48,354 bases of DNA from Burkholderiales bacterium PBB3 (GTDB taxonomy: Bacteria; Pseudomonadota; Gammaproteobacteria; Burkholderiales; Burkholderiaceae_C). Location of the stretch: positions 1 through 48,354 of the forward strand of contig NKIK01000034.1 in assembly GCA_002256115.1 (NCBI GenBank), read 5' to 3'. The stretch's first letter is position 1, and the number at the start of each line of letters is the position of its first letter. Shown here piece by piece: positions 8,077 to 18,078 of the stretch. The translations under genes and the position numbers were made by a program. Under the pieces are notes generated by a model, which was not told the DNA's origin, ran no database searches, and saw only the letters and a program-made list of their open reading frames with translations.

Positions 8077-9806
8077 GCCGTGGCATCCAATACACCTCCA
8101 GTCCCTTGCTGGCCAGCCGGACACCTGTTTGGCGCAGCAAGTTTGTGGTCGGGGCGATTGCTTTGGCCTTTTGCGGTCTTGCGGCGCGTGCGGCCTATAT
8201 TCAGGTGGTTGCCAATGACTTCTTTCAGCGCCAAGGGGAAGTGCGCTTCACGCGTACCTTGGAGCTACCCGCCAATCGGGGGCGGATTCTGGACCGCAAC
8301 GGACTGATATTGGCGTCCAGCGTCGCGGCACCCAGCATTTGGGCGATTCCTGAGGATGTGGAGATCACACAGCCGCAGCAGCAGCGCCTTGCCAAGCTGT
8401 TGGAGATGCCAGTTTCCGAGCTGGCCAAAAAACTGGAGAACGAAGACAAATCGTTTGTTTGGTTGCGCCGACAAGTAGACGAATCCGTCGCCAAGGAAAT
8501 TGCTGCACTGAATCTCAAGGGAATCTATCAGCGCAAGGAATACAAGCGCGAATACCCGGAAGGCGAGTCTGCCGTGCATGTGGTCGGGTTTACCAATGTA
8601 GAAGACCAGGGCCAAGAAGGCGTGGAGTTGACCTTCAACAAGCAGCTCTCGGGCAAAAATGGCTCGCGGCGCGTTATCAAAGACCGCCTGGGGCGGGTCG
8701 TTGAAGATATCGGCGACCAGATTCCGCCGTCAGACGGTCGTGATCTGCAACTGAGCATAGACAGCAAGGTGCAGTTTTTTGCCTTCCAAAAGCTGCAGCA
8801 AGCCGTGTTGGACAACAAAGCCAAGGCGGGCAGTGTGGTCGTGCTGGACGTGTTGACAGGTGAGGTGCTGGCATTGGCAAATTACCCGAGCTACTCGCCC
8901 GCCAAACGGGCCAATCTCTCGGGTGCGCAACTGCGCAATCGCGCGTTGACCGACACCTTTGAGCCTGGCTCCACGATGAAGCCTTTCGTCATCGCGTTGG
9001 CCCTGGAAAAAGGCCTGGTTCGCCCTGAGACCGTGATTCAAACCGCACCTGGAAAAATCACCATATCTGGATCGACGATATCTGATGCCCACCCGCATGG
9101 TGCACTAACGGTCAATGAAGTCATCCAGAAGTCCAGCAACGTGGGGACGGTCAAGATGGCGATGCAAATGCAGCCCCATGAAATGTGGGAAATGTTCAGC
9201 CAGGTGGGGTTGGGGCAAAAGCCGCAAGTTCCATTCCCTGGTGTGGTGAGTGGCCGACTGCGCGCTTACAAAACTTGGCGGCCCATAGAGCAAGCCACCA
9301 TGAGTTACGGCTATGGCCTGTCGACCAGTTTGTTCCAATTGGCGCGTGCCTACAGTGTGTTTGCACGTGATGGCGAGCTGACTCCCGTCACCTTGCTCAA
9401 GACATCGGACCGCGCCGCGGGCGTCCGTGTCATGGAGGCGCGCCATGCCCAAGAGGTGCTGCATATGTTGCACCTGGTCACCGGGCCAGGGGGCACGGCC
9501 CCTAAAGCCCAGACCATGGGCTACTCGGTGGGCGGCAAAACAGGCACGGCCCACAAGCAAGAAGGCAAGGGCTACGCCGACAAAAAATACCGGGGCTTCT
9601 TTGTGGGTGTGGCCCCCATTGACAACCCGCGCATTGTGGTTGCCGTGATGATTGATGAGCCCAGCAACGGCAAGTACTTCGGCGGCGATGTGGCTGCGCC
9701 CGTATTCAGTGAAACGGTTCTGCAAACGCTGCGAACCCTCGGCGTCCAGCCAGATATGACGGTGAAACCCCAGATCGTGGCGCAGGCTGTGGAGGAGAGC
9801 TTCTGA
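8073..9806 (+). CDS. ftsI: Septal peptidoglycan transpeptidase FtsI (PBP3)
   Basis: This 577-residue class B penicillin-binding protein cross-links septal peptidoglycan. One membrane anchor lies at about residues 22-45 (KFVVGAIALAFCGLAARAAY), followed by the non-catalytic PBP dimerisation domain. The transpeptidase domain has STMK (active Ser about 300), SSN (about 354) and KTGT (about 489). It is co-translated from the ftsL overlap and itself overlaps murE by one base (TGATG). Length and motif spacing are normal. Confidence 0.96.
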   Translation: MSRGIQYTSSPLLASRTPVWRSKFVVGAIALAFCGLAARAAYIQVVANDFFQRQGEVRFTRTLELPANRGRILDRNGLILASSVAAPSIWAIPEDVEITQPQQQRLAKLLEMPVSELAKKLENEDKSFVWLRRQVDESVAKEIAALNLKGIYQRKEYKREYPEGESAVHVVGFTNVEDQGQEGVELTFNKQLSGKNGSRRVIKDRLGRVVEDIGDQIPPSDGRDLQLSIDSKVQFFAFQKLQQAVLDNKAKAGSVVVLDVLTGEVLALANYPSYSPAKRANLSGAQLRNRALTDTFEPGSTMKPFVIALALEKGLVRPETVIQTAPGKITISGSTISDAHPHGALTVNEVIQKSSNVGTVKMAMQMQPHEMWEMFSQVGLGQKPQVPFPGVVSGRLRAYKTWRPIEQATMSYGYGLSTSLFQLARAYSVFARDGELTPVTLLKTSDRAAGVRVMEARHAQEVLHMLHLVTGPGGTAPKAQTMGYSVGGKTGTAHKQEGKGYADKKYRGFFVGVAPIDNPRIVVAVMIDEPSNGKYFGGDVAAPVFSETVLQTLRTLGVQPDMTVKPQIVAQAVEESF

Positions 9807-11332
9807 TGCTGCACTTTTCCACACCCTTAGAAGCCGCCCATTGGCTCAAGCAACGCAGCTCGGGCAGTTTGCAATCCGACAGCAGGCAACTGGGGGTCGG
9901 CGATGCTTTTGTGGCTTGGCCCGGTGGTCTGTCGGACGCGCGCCAATACGTCGCACCGGCCATTGCTCAAGGTGCAGCCGCATGCTTGGTGGAGCACGAC
10001 GGGGTTGGCGCATTCGATTGGCCATCGGATGCTGTGGTGACCTATGACGGACTCAAATCAGACGCGGGTGTGATAGCCGCAGAGTTTTTTCAGAATCCCT
10101 CCCAGGCTTTGGCGGTGGTCGCTATTACCGGCACCAACGGTAAAACATCCTCTGCATGGTGGTTGGCACAGGCGCTCTCTGCGCTGCCCGATAACTATGC
10201 CCTGCCGTGCGGGCTTGTGGGTACGCTGGGCGTTGGCTGCCCGCCCGCCGCGGGGCAGGCATGTGGCGCAGAGGCCATCGGCTTGGTGGCCACCGGCTTT
10301 ACCACGCCAGATCCGGTCATGTTGCAAAAAACGCTGCGGCAGTTTGTGGATGCGGGGCTCAAAGCGTGTGCGATGGAAGCTTCGTCGATAGGGATTGAGG
10401 AACACCGCCTGAACGGAACACAAATCCGGGTGGCGGTATTCACCAACTTCACGCAAGACCATTTGGACTACCACGGTGATATGCAGTCTTATTGGGACTC
10501 CAAGCGCAAGTTGTTTGCTTGGCCGGGGCTCCAGCATGCGGTCGTCAATGTGGACGATCCCCAGGGTGCCGTGCTTGCGTCTACTTTGCAGGCGCTGGGC
10601 CAGGATGTATGGACCACATCGGTGGTATCCGACGCCAGAATCCGCGCGCAATCGATTGGCTATACGGAGCAGGGCCTGCGCTTCGAGGTGTGTGAGGATG
10701 GGGTAGCGCACGCCATCACCACGCAGATGATCGGGACCTACAACGTCTCCAACCTGTTGGGCGTTATTGCGGTCATGCGTTGCCTGGGGGTGCCTTTGCC
10801 GCAAGCGGTTGCTGTGTGCGCAGATTTGCGCCCCGTGCCGGGCCGCATGGAGTGTTTGACATTGCCAGGCGCACCTTTGGTGGCGGTGGACTACGCCCAC
10901 ACGCCAGATGCCATTGGCAAGGCACTGGACGCTCTGCGCTCCCTGGCAAGCCAGCGGGGTGGCAAGCTCTGGTGCGTGTTTGGTTGCGGTGGTGATCGCG
11001 ACAATGCCAAGCGGCCCATGATGGGCGCGTTGGCGGCGCAAAAGGCAGACCGGGTGGTGGTCACCAGCGACAACCCCCGCGGCGAAAAGCCTGAAGCCAT
11101 CATTGCCCAGGTTCTGCTGGGCATCGCCAAATCGGTAGACGTTCAGGTACAAGCCGACAGGGCACTGGCCATTGCCCAAACGATTGCGCAGGCCGATGCC
11201 CAAGACGTGGTACTTCTGGCAGGCAAAGGCCATGAAACCACGCAAGAGGTCGCGGGCGTGAAGACCGCTTTTTTTGACCGAGCCCACGCCCATGCCGCGA
11301 TGCAGCTGCGTGCCCAAGGGGAGGCTGCATGA
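9806..11332 (+). CDS. murE: UDP-MurNAc-L-Ala-D-Glu:meso-diaminopimelate ligase MurE
   Basis: The 508-residue Mur ligase adds meso-DAP to the peptide stem. The ATP-binding loop is GTNGKTSSAWW near residue 110. The DNPR motif (TSDNPRGEKPE), which fixes diaminopimelate rather than lysine as substrate, lies near residue 420. FGCGGDRDNAKRP and LAGKGHE complete the C-terminal domain. The start ATG overlaps the ftsI stop and the end overlaps murF by four bases, indicating translational coupling. Confidence 0.96.
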   Translation: MLHFSTPLEAAHWLKQRSSGSLQSDSRQLGVGDAFVAWPGGLSDARQYVAPAIAQGAAACLVEHDGVGAFDWPSDAVVTYDGLKSDAGVIAAEFFQNPSQALAVVAITGTNGKTSSAWWLAQALSALPDNYALPCGLVGTLGVGCPPAAGQACGAEAIGLVATGFTTPDPVMLQKTLRQFVDAGLKACAMEASSIGIEEHRLNGTQIRVAVFTNFTQDHLDYHGDMQSYWDSKRKLFAWPGLQHAVVNVDDPQGAVLASTLQALGQDVWTTSVVSDARIRAQSIGYTEQGLRFEVCEDGVAHAITTQMIGTYNVSNLLGVIAVMRCLGVPLPQAVAVCADLRPVPGRMECLTLPGAPLVAVDYAHTPDAIGKALDALRSLASQRGGKLWCVFGCGGDRDNAKRPMMGALAAQKADRVVVTSDNPRGEKPEAIIAQVLLGIAKSVDVQVQADRALAIAQTIAQADAQDVVLLAGKGHETTQEVAGVKTAFFDRAHAHAAMQLRAQGEAA

Positions 11333-12711
11333 CAGGCATGATGCAACTCGGCCAGGCGGCGCAGTGGATGCCCGAGTCACGCTTGCTGGGCCCCGCCCAT
11401 CTGGATATTCTGCGCGTACACACCGACTCGCGCACGGTCGAGCCTGGCGACTTGTTTGTGGCTTTGAAGGGCGAGCGCTTTGACGCCAATACTCTCTTGG
11501 ACGACGCTCGGCAAAGCGGTGCCGTGGCCGCGGTTTGCCATCCTGGGGCTGCCATGGGTATGCCAGGGTTTGCGTGCATAGAAGTCCCGGATACCAAGCG
11601 TGCCTTGGGTGCATTGGCCACCGCCTGGCGCAAGCAATTCCAACTGCCGCTCATTACGGTCACCGGGAGCAATGGCAAAACGACGGTGACACAAATGCTG
11701 GCCTCCATTTTGGACAGCCATGCCCCCGATGGTGCAGCACTTGCCACCCGTGGCAATTTGAATAACGACATCGGCGTGCCGCTGACCTTGCTGCGCCTGC
11801 GTGCCACGCACCAACTGGCCGTGATTGAGCTGGGCATGAACCACCCGGGTGAGATTGCGGTGTTGGCCGCCATGGCGCAGCCCACCGTGGCCCTGGTCAA
11901 CAATGCCCAGCGCGAGCACCTGGAGTACATGCACACCGTGCACGCGGTAGCCCAAGAGAATGGTGCTGTCATCACTGCCTTATCCACTGAGGGCACGGCC
12001 GTGTTTCCCAGTGACGATACGTACACGCCGCTCTGGTTGGCGCTTGCGGGTGCCCGCGCGACATCCCAGTTTGGCCCGCAATCGACTGGCGCGCCCAGCG
12101 TGCATTGCATCGCCGCAGTGTGGCAGGGTGCAGGCTGGCAAGTGCATGCGCGCAGCGCAGGTGTGGATTTGCACTACACCCTGGCCATTGCCGGTCGGCA
12201 TAACGTGAAAAATTCGCTGGCGGCAATTGCCTGCGCTTTGGCGGCGGGCGTCACCGTGCCCTCCATTGTTCGGGGTCTGCAAGCGTTTGTGCCCGTCAAG
12301 GGTCGCTCGCGTGCGCAGCAGGTGCAGATGGGTGGGCGCAGCTGCACCGTGGTGGATGACACCTACAACGCCAACCCGGATTCAGTCAGAGCCGCCATTG
12401 ACGTGCTGGCCGAGCTACCGGAGCCGCGCGTGCTGGTTTTGGGCGACATGGGTGAGGTCGGACAGGACGGCCCCCAGTTTCATGCCGAGGTGGGCCGCTA
12501 CGCCCAGTCCCAAGGCATTGATCACCTCAAGACCATCGGCACTCTGGCGGTGCATGCCAGCCAGGTGTTTGACGGTGCGCAGCATTTCGAGACTATGGAA
12601 TCGTTGATTGCCGCAGTGCAGTCAGACATGCCTGCCGTCAGCAGCGTGCTCGTCAAGGGATCCCGCTTTATGCGGATGGAACGCGTCGTGGAGGCCTTGC
12701 ATGCGCACTGA
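11329..12711 (+). CDS. murF: UDP-MurNAc-tripeptide:D-Ala-D-Ala ligase MurF
   Basis: The 460-residue ligase adds D-Ala-D-Ala to complete the pentapeptide precursor. Visible motifs are the N-terminal HTDSRTVEPGDLFVALKGE, the P-loop TGSNGKTTVTQML near residue 113, LNNDIGVPLTLL, ELGMNHPGEIA and DDTYNANPDS near 344. Start ATG 11329 overlaps the murE stop. It supplies the substrate of mraY, which follows after 21 bp. Confidence 0.95.
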   Translation: MTGMMQLGQAAQWMPESRLLGPAHLDILRVHTDSRTVEPGDLFVALKGERFDANTLLDDARQSGAVAAVCHPGAAMGMPGFACIEVPDTKRALGALATAWRKQFQLPLITVTGSNGKTTVTQMLASILDSHAPDGAALATRGNLNNDIGVPLTLLRLRATHQLAVIELGMNHPGEIAVLAAMAQPTVALVNNAQREHLEYMHTVHAVAQENGAVITALSTEGTAVFPSDDTYTPLWLALAGARATSQFGPQSTGAPSVHCIAAVWQGAGWQVHARSAGVDLHYTLAIAGRHNVKNSLAAIACALAAGVTVPSIVRGLQAFVPVKGRSRAQQVQMGGRSCTVVDDTYNANPDSVRAAIDVLAELPEPRVLVLGDMGEVGQDGPQFHAEVGRYAQSQGIDHLKTIGTLAVHASQVFDGAQHFETMESLIAAVQSDMPAVSSVLVKGSRFMRMERVVEALHAH

Positions 12712-12732
12712 GCCTATTTTCGGAGATTGCTT

Positions 12733-13911
12733 ATGCTGCTGAGTCTGGCCCAATGGCTGCAGACCTTGTCGCCGGAGTTCGGCTTTTTCAGGGTCTTCCA
12801 GTACCTCACCTTCCGTGCGGTGATGGCCGCCATGACGGCATTGCTGATTGGTCTGGCCGCTGGGCCCTATGTGATTCGCCGTTTGCGCGAGCTAAAAATC
12901 GGCCAGCCCATTCGCGGCTATGGCATGGAAACCCATTTGAGCAAGAGCGGTACGCCGACCATGGGTGGCGTGCTGATTTTGCTGTCGATTGCAACATCAA
13001 CCTTGCTGTGGTTTGACCTGAGCAACCGCTTTGTTTGGATCGTGCTGATGGTCACTTTGGGCTTTGGTGCCATTGGCTGGGTAGACGACTGGCGCAAAGT
13101 GGTCCACAAAGACCCGGAGGGCATGCGCTCGCGCGAAAAATACTTTTGGCAATCGCTGGTCGGCCTGATTGCCGCGCTGTACCTGGTGTTCAGCATTTCC
13201 GAAAGCTCCAACCTGAAAGTGATGGAGCTGTTCTTCAATTGGGTGCGCTCGGGCTTTGACGTGAATTTGCCGCCCAAAGCGGGTTTGCAGTTGCCGTTTT
13301 TCAAAGAAGTGAGCTACCCCTTGGGGGTGCTTGGCTTTGTGGTGCTCACCTACCTGGTGATAGTGGGCTCTAGCAATGCGGTGAATTTGACGGACGGCCT
13401 GGACGGCTTGGCCATCATGCCGGTGGTGATGGTGGGCTCGGCACTGGGTGTGTTTGCCTACGTCACTGGCAGCTCGGTGTACTCCAAATACCTGTTCTTT
13501 CCGCACATTCCTGGCTCGGGCGAGCTGCTGATTTTTTGCTCCGCCATGGCGGGGGCGGGCCTGGCCTTTTTGTGGTTCAACACCCACCCGGCGCAAGTGT
13601 TTATGGGCGATGTGGGTGCGCTGGCCCTGGGGGCTGCTTTGGGCACCATCGCCGTGATCGTGCGCCAGGAAATTGTGCTGTCCATCATGGGCGGCATCTT
13701 TGTGGCCGAAGCGGTGTCGGTCATGCTGCAAGTGGGTTACTTCAAATACACCCGCAAGAAGTATGGCGAAGGTCGGCGCTTGCTGAAGATGGCACCCCTA
13801 CACCACCATTTTGAAAAAACGGGTTGGAAAGAAACCCAAGTCGTGGTCCGCTTTTGGATCATCACCATGCTCCTGTGTCTGGTGGGGCTCTCGACCCTGA
13901 AACTGAGATGA
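12733..13911 (+). CDS. mraY: Phospho-MurNAc-pentapeptide transferase MraY
   Basis: This 392-residue polytopic membrane enzyme transfers phospho-MurNAc-pentapeptide to undecaprenyl phosphate to give lipid I. Signature segments are [11 protein letters not shown], the acidic [19 protein letters not shown] and [15 protein letters not shown]. About ten hydrophobic helices are apparent. ATG 12733 is preceded by GGAG at 7 nt and is preferred over the in-frame TTG at 12727. The stop overlaps the murD start. Confidence 0.96.
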   Translation: MLLSLAQWLQTLSPEFGFFRVFQYLTFRAVMAAMTALLIGLAAGPYVIRRLRELKIGQPIRGYGMETHLSKSGTPTMGGVLILLSIATSTLLWFDLSNRFVWIVLMVTLGFGAIGWVDDWRKVVHKDPEGMRSREKYFWQSLVGLIAALYLVFSISESSNLKVMELFFNWVRSGFDVNLPPKAGLQLPFFKEVSYPLGVLGFVVLTYLVIVGSSNAVNLTDGLDGLAIMPVVMVGSALGVFAYVTGSSVYSKYLFFPHIPGSGELLIFCSAMAGAGLAFLWFNTHPAQVFMGDVGALALGAALGTIAVIVRQEIVLSIMGGIFVAEAVSVMLQVGYFKYTRKKYGEGRRLLKMAPLHHHFEKTGWKETQVVVRFWIITMLLCLVGLSTLKLR

Positions 13912-15731
13912 ACCCCAGCGACCCGCACATCCCTGGCGAAACTCCGGCAGCGTCCCCTATGGATGGGGCGGTGGAGTTGCGTGCGCCCGATGTGCAGGCC
14001 GAGGTGGTGCCCGCCAAAGAAGCGCGGGGCTTGCCCACCACGCTCACCGCCGCGCGGGATGCTGCCGCCTTTGTGGCCCATATTTTTGCGGACACACCGA
14101 CTGACAAAGCCGATAAAGACGCTTTGGTTGAACCCGTCGTGGCGGCAGATGGCACAGATGCCGTGACCGATAGCACGACCACAATTCCGGAGCTACTGAG
14201 CGATGCGCCTCTGCAGCCGCTGCTAGGGCAGAACATCCTGATTCTGGGGCTGGGTGCTTCAGGCTTGGCCATGGCGCGCTGGTGCGTGCGCACCGGTGCA
14301 GCGCAAGTCACTGTGGCTGACACACGCGCAGCGCCGCCCCAGCTCGCTGCTCTGCAGCTAGAGTTGCCCCAGGTGCGCTTTGTGGCCGGCGCGTTTGACA
14401 CGGGTTTGGTGGAAGGCCAGGGCCTGCACGCGGTGTACCGCTCGCCTGGCCTCAGTCCAGCGCAAATCGCTCCTGTTTTAATAGCTGCTCCCGCACATTC
14501 CATGCGGGTTGGTGGCGAATTAGACTTGTATGCCATGGCGCTGCTGGCATTGTGCACCCAGCGCGCTTACGCCCCGTCGGTGCTGGCCATCACGGGTACC
14601 AATGGCAAGACCACGGTCACGTCTTTGACCGGCCAACTGGTAGCCCACGCGGGCAAGACGGTGGCGGTGGCGGGCAATATTGGCCCTACATTGCTGGACA
14701 CACTTGCCAGCCACCTGGATGCCGACACGCTGCCCGAGGTGTGGGTGCTGGAGTTGTCCAGTTTCCAACTGGATGGCGTGGTGGGTTTTGAGCCCACCGC
14801 CGCCGTGGTGCTGAATGTGACCCAAGACCATTTGGACTGGCACGGCAGCATGCCCGCCTATGCAGCAGCCAAGGCCCGTATCTTTGGCCAGCACGGCTTG
14901 ATGGTGTTGAACCGCGACGATGCAGGTGTGATGGCCATGCTGCCCGCGCCGGTGCGCGTCAAGCTGCAGCGCCCTCAGGAGCGGCCCCACCTCAGCTTTG
15001 GCACCGACATGCCCCAGCGCCCCGGCGATTTTGGCATCGAAGAAGTCAACGGCATGGTCTGGCTGGTGCGCGCGCTAGAAGCTGACGAGACGCGCAAGAA
15101 GCGTAAGGATGAAGTTGAAGAACTCCACATTCAGCGCCTGATGCCGGCCGACGTGCTGCGCATCCGTGGCCGCCATAACGCCTCCAACGCATTGGCCGCT
15201 TTGGCTTTGTGTGCAGCGGCGGGTTGTGCCTTGGCACCCATTTTGTTTGGCCTGCGCGAATACCGCGGCGAGCCCCACCGCGTAGAGCCTATCGGCATCC
15301 TCAACGGCGTGGAGTTTTTTGACGACAGCAAGGGCACGAATGTGGGTGCCACCGTGGCCGCATTGCAGGGCCTGGGTGCGGATCGCAAGCTGGTGCTGAT
15401 TTTGGGTGGCGAAGGCAAGGGCCAAGACTTCGCGCCCTTGGCCGGCCCGGTGTCCCGCTTCACCCGGGCCGTGGTGCTGATTGGGCGCGACGCTCCAGTC
15501 ATTGCGGCGGCCTTGCAGGACAGTGGCGTGCCGCTGATCCACGCAGCGTCGATGGAAGAGGCGGTCGCACAAGCCAACCAGCGCGCCCATGCGGGTGACG
15601 CGGTGCTGATGTCCCCGGCTTGCGCCAGCTTTGACATGTTTGACAATTACGCCCACCGCGCCCAGGTGTTTTGCGCTGCGGTGCAAGACCTGGCGCTGGC
15701 ATCTGGCACCCAACTGGAGACGCTGGCATGA
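13908..15731 (+). CDS. murD: UDP-MurNAc-L-Ala:D-Glu ligase MurD with unusual N-terminal extension
   Basis: The protein adds D-glutamate to UDP-MurNAc-L-Ala. At 607 residues it is clearly longer than the usual 440-500. The first about 105 residues ([20 protein letters not shown] onward) are acidic, Ala/Pro/Thr-rich and unlike the family. The canonical fold begins at [20 protein letters not shown]. The ATP loop is [15 protein letters not shown] near 228, followed by [24 protein letters not shown] and [15 protein letters not shown] 13908 overlaps the mraY stop; no other in-frame ATG lies close to the domain edge. A dispersed repeat is built into codons near 14471-14508. A Lys/Glu-rich insertion ([13 protein letters not shown]) lies near residue 395. 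Confidence 0.94.
   Translation: MNPSDPHIPGETPAASPMDGAVELRAPDVQAEVVPAKEARGLPTTLTAARDAAAFVAHIFADTPTDKADKDALVEPVVAADGTDAVTDSTTTIPELLSDAPLQPLLGQNILILGLGASGLAMARWCVRTGAAQVTVADTRAAPPQLAALQLELPQVRFVAGAFDTGLVEGQGLHAVYRSPGLSPAQIAPVLIAAPAHSMRVGGELDLYAMALLALCTQRAYAPSVLAITGTNGKTTVTSLTGQLVAHAGKTVAVAGNIGPTLLDTLASHLDADTLPEVWVLELSSFQLDGVVGFEPTAAVVLNVTQDHLDWHGSMPAYAAAKARIFGQHGLMVLNRDDAGVMAMLPAPVRVKLQRPQERPHLSFGTDMPQRPGDFGIEEVNGMVWLVRALEADETRKKRKDEVEELHIQRLMPADVLRIRGRHNASNALAALALCAAAGCALAPILFGLREYRGEPHRVEPIGILNGVEFFDDSKGTNVGATVAALQGLGADRKLVLILGGEGKGQDFAPLAGPVSRFTRAVVLIGRDAPVIAAALQDSGVPLIHAASMEEAVAQANQRAHAGDAVLMSPACASFDMFDNYAHRAQVFCAAVQDLALASGTQLETLA
14471..14508 (+). repeat. Dispersed 10-bp-core repeat, copy a (inside murD)
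   Basis: The core TGCTCCCGCA is at 14486-14495, within AATAGCTGCTCCCGCACATT and followed by CCATGCGGG. It is coding sequence of murD (residues [10 protein letters not shown]). The reverse complement reads GGGAGCAGCTATTA, which is the exact target sequence of the IS1111-type element found at 40048. Confidence 0.75.
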
Positions 15732-16993
15732 GCACGGTGCGTCAGGGCATTGCGGGTTGGTGGGCCGCCCGTATCGCAGGTGCGGATGCTGCGCTCTCTG
15801 TGCTGCCGGTGCGTTTGGGTGGTGGTGGCTCGTTCTCTGCCACCACCGCGCCCGCCCGCGTGCGCGGTTTTGACCAGCCCTTGGTCTGGGTGACCGTTGC
15901 GCTGCTGATGTGGGGCATGGTCATGGTGTATTCCGCATCCATTGCCATGCCGGACAACCCCAAATTTTCGAACTACACGCACACCCACTTTCTGGTCCGG
16001 CACTTCATCTCAGTGGGTATTGCGTTTGTAGCAGCACTGATCGCCTTTCAGGTGCCGGTGCGCGCTTGGGAAAAGATGGCGCCTTGGTTGTTCATTGCTT
16101 CTTTGATACTGCTGATGCTGGTGCTGGTGCCCTTCATTGGCAAAGGGGTGAATGGTGCGCGGCGCTGGATCGCGCTGGGTGGCATGAACTTCCAGCCCTC
16201 CGAGCTGGCCAAGTTCGCCGTGCTGCTGTACGCCGCCGACTATATGGTGCGCAAGATGGAGGTGAAAGAGCACTTCTTCCGCGCCGTCTCTCCGATGGCG
16301 GCGGCGGTGGCGGTGGTGGGCTTGCTGCTGCTGGCGGAGCCGGACATGGGTGGCTTTATGGTGATTGCGGTCATTGCCATGAGTATTTTGTTTCTGGGTG
16401 GCGTCAATGCCCGCATGTTCTTTTTGATTGCTGCCATTTTGGTGGTCGCGTTCGGTTTGATGATCGCCTTGAGCGAATGGCGCAGAGAGCGCATCTTTGC
16501 CTACCTGGACCCTTGGAACGAGAAGTACGCGCTGGGCAAGGGTTACCAGCTCGGGCACTCGCTGATTGCGATTGGGCGGGGTGAGATTTTTGGCGTGGGT
16601 CTGGGCGGCAGTGTGGAAAAACTGCACTGGCTGCCTGAAGCGCATACCGACTTTTTGCTGGCCGTGATTGGCGAAGAGTTTGGTCTGGTGGGCGTGCTCA
16701 CCATCATCGGTTTGTTCCTGTGGCTGACGCGCCGCATCATGCATATTGGTCGCCAGGCGATTGCATTGGATCGCGTGTTTTCGGGGCTCGTGGCGCAGGG
16801 CGTGGCCATCTGGATGGGTTTTCAGTCCTTTATCAATATGGGTGTGAATCTGGGCGCATTGCCCACCAAAGGGCTGACCCTGCCGCTGATGAGCTATGGC
16901 GGCTCGGCTATTTTGGTGAATCTGGTGGCTATTGCCGTCGTGTTGCGCATTGACTATGAGAACCGACAACTCATGCACGGAGGCCGTGTATGA
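15728..16993 (+). CDS. ftsW: Septal peptidoglycan glycosyltransferase FtsW
   Basis: This 421-residue SEDS-family polymerase has about ten membrane helices. Typical segments are [50 protein letters not shown], the loop [21 protein letters not shown], and [18 protein letters not shown] with MSYGGSA. It polymerises lipid II together with FtsI. A cytoplasmic N-terminal tail of about 45 residues precedes the first helix. ATG 15728 overlaps the murD stop and the end overlaps murG. It is distinct from rodA at 34811. Confidence 0.95.
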   Translation: MSTVRQGIAGWWAARIAGADAALSVLPVRLGGGGSFSATTAPARVRGFDQPLVWVTVALLMWGMVMVYSASIAMPDNPKFSNYTHTHFLVRHFISVGIAFVAALIAFQVPVRAWEKMAPWLFIASLILLMLVLVPFIGKGVNGARRWIALGGMNFQPSELAKFAVLLYAADYMVRKMEVKEHFFRAVSPMAAAVAVVGLLLLAEPDMGGFMVIAVIAMSILFLGGVNARMFFLIAAILVVAFGLMIALSEWRRERIFAYLDPWNEKYALGKGYQLGHSLIAIGRGEIFGVGLGGSVEKLHWLPEAHTDFLLAVIGEEFGLVGVLTIIGLFLWLTRRIMHIGRQAIALDRVFSGLVAQGVAIWMGFQSFINMGVNLGALPTKGLTLPLMSYGGSAILVNLVAIAVVLRIDYENRQLMHGGRV

Positions 16994-18078
16994 GTGAGCA
17001 TGTGAACGCCGCTGGGGCACAACGTACTGCTTTGATCATGGCGGGGGGCACCGGTGGTCACATTTTCCCAGGCCTGGCCGTGGCCCACGCCTTGCGTGAC
17101 AGAGGCTGGCGCGTGCACTGGCTGGGCGCGCCGGGCAGCATGGAGAGCCGCCTGGTGCCACCCCAAGGTTTTGCGTTAGAAGTCATCGACTTTTCGGGCG
17201 TGCGCGGCAAAGGCCTGCGCAGCTTGGCATTGCTACCACTGCGCCTGCTGCGCGCCTTTTGGCAAAGTGTGCAGGTGATGCGCAAGGTGCGCCCGCAGGT
17301 CGTGGTCGGCTTGGGTGGCTACATCAGTTTTCCGGGTGGCATGGTGGCCGCGCTTTTGCGAAAACCCTTGGTTTTGCACGAACAAAACTCGGTGGCCGGC
17401 ATGGCCAACAAAGTGTTGGCTCGCGTGTCCAATCGCATCTTTACTGCCTTCCCCCAGGTGCTGGCCAAGGGCCAGTGGGTGGGCAACCCCTTGCGCAGCA
17501 ACTTCTTGATCCAGGCCGATCCGCAGACCCGGTTTGCGGGCCGCACGGGGCCCCTGCGCCTGCTGGTTGTGGGTGGTAGCTTGGGTGCTACGGCGCTCAA
17601 TAGCGTGGTGCCCCAAGCGCTGGCGTTGATAGCGCCCGCGCTGCGCCCCGTGGTAACCCACCAGAGTGGCGAAAAGCAGATTGACACGCTGCGCGCGCAC
17701 TACGCTGCGGCGGGTGTAGACGCTATCTTGACCCCCTTCATTGACGACACCGCCCAAGCCTTTGCCGACGCTGACCTGGTGCTGTGCCGTGCGGGAGCCA
17801 GCACGGTGACAGAGATCGCCGCAGTGGGCGCGGCCGCTGTGTTTGTGCCTTTTCCATCGGCAGTAGACGATCACCAGACCCACAACGCGCGCTTTCTGGT
17901 GGACCAGCAGGCGGCCTGGCTGTTACCGCAATCGGAGCTGACGCCGCAAGGCCTGGCCGATTGGTTGCAAAAAATCGACCGTGTCGCGCTGCTGGAGCGC
18001 GCACTCAAAGCCAAAACATTAGAGAAAACAGGTGCCACTGCCACCGTGGTGGCCGCCTGTGAGGAGTTGTGCACATGA
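16990..18078 (+). CDS. murG: Lipid II synthase MurG (N-acetylglucosaminyl transferase)
   Basis: The 362-residue GT28 glycosyltransferase adds GlcNAc to lipid I on the inner face of the membrane. Motifs are the glycine-rich [19 protein letters not shown] near residue 17, [38 protein letters not shown] and the UDP-GlcNAc pocket [15 protein letters not shown] followed by [12 protein letters not shown]. It is coupled to ftsW and murC by 4-bp overlaps. Confidence 0.96.
   Translation: MSEHVNAAGAQRTALIMAGGTGGHIFPGLAVAHALRDRGWRVHWLGAPGSMESRLVPPQGFALEVIDFSGVRGKGLRSLALLPLRLLRAFWQSVQVMRKVRPQVVVGLGGYISFPGGMVAALLRKPLVLHEQNSVAGMANKVLARVSNRIFTAFPQVLAKGQWVGNPLRSNFLIQADPQTRFAGRTGPLRLLVVGGSLGATALNSVVPQALALIAPALRPVVTHQSGEKQIDTLRAHYAAAGVDAILTPFIDDTAQAFADADLVLCRAGASTVTEIAAVGAAAVFVPFPSAVDDHQTHNARFLVDQQAAWLLPQSELTPQGLADWLQKIDRVALLERALKAKTLEKTGATATVVAACEELCT

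Noticed and set aside
10058..11614. Long minus-strand open frame (518 codons) opposite murE/murF
   Set aside because: It lies wholly opposite conserved genes, has the His/Arg/Gln-rich composition of an antisense shadow and contains no motif.
17780..17800. GCGGGAGCCAGC in murG as another copy of the dispersed repeat
   Set aside because: It differs in the core (GGGAGCC) and encodes the conserved CRAGAST motif, so it is explained by protein conservation.
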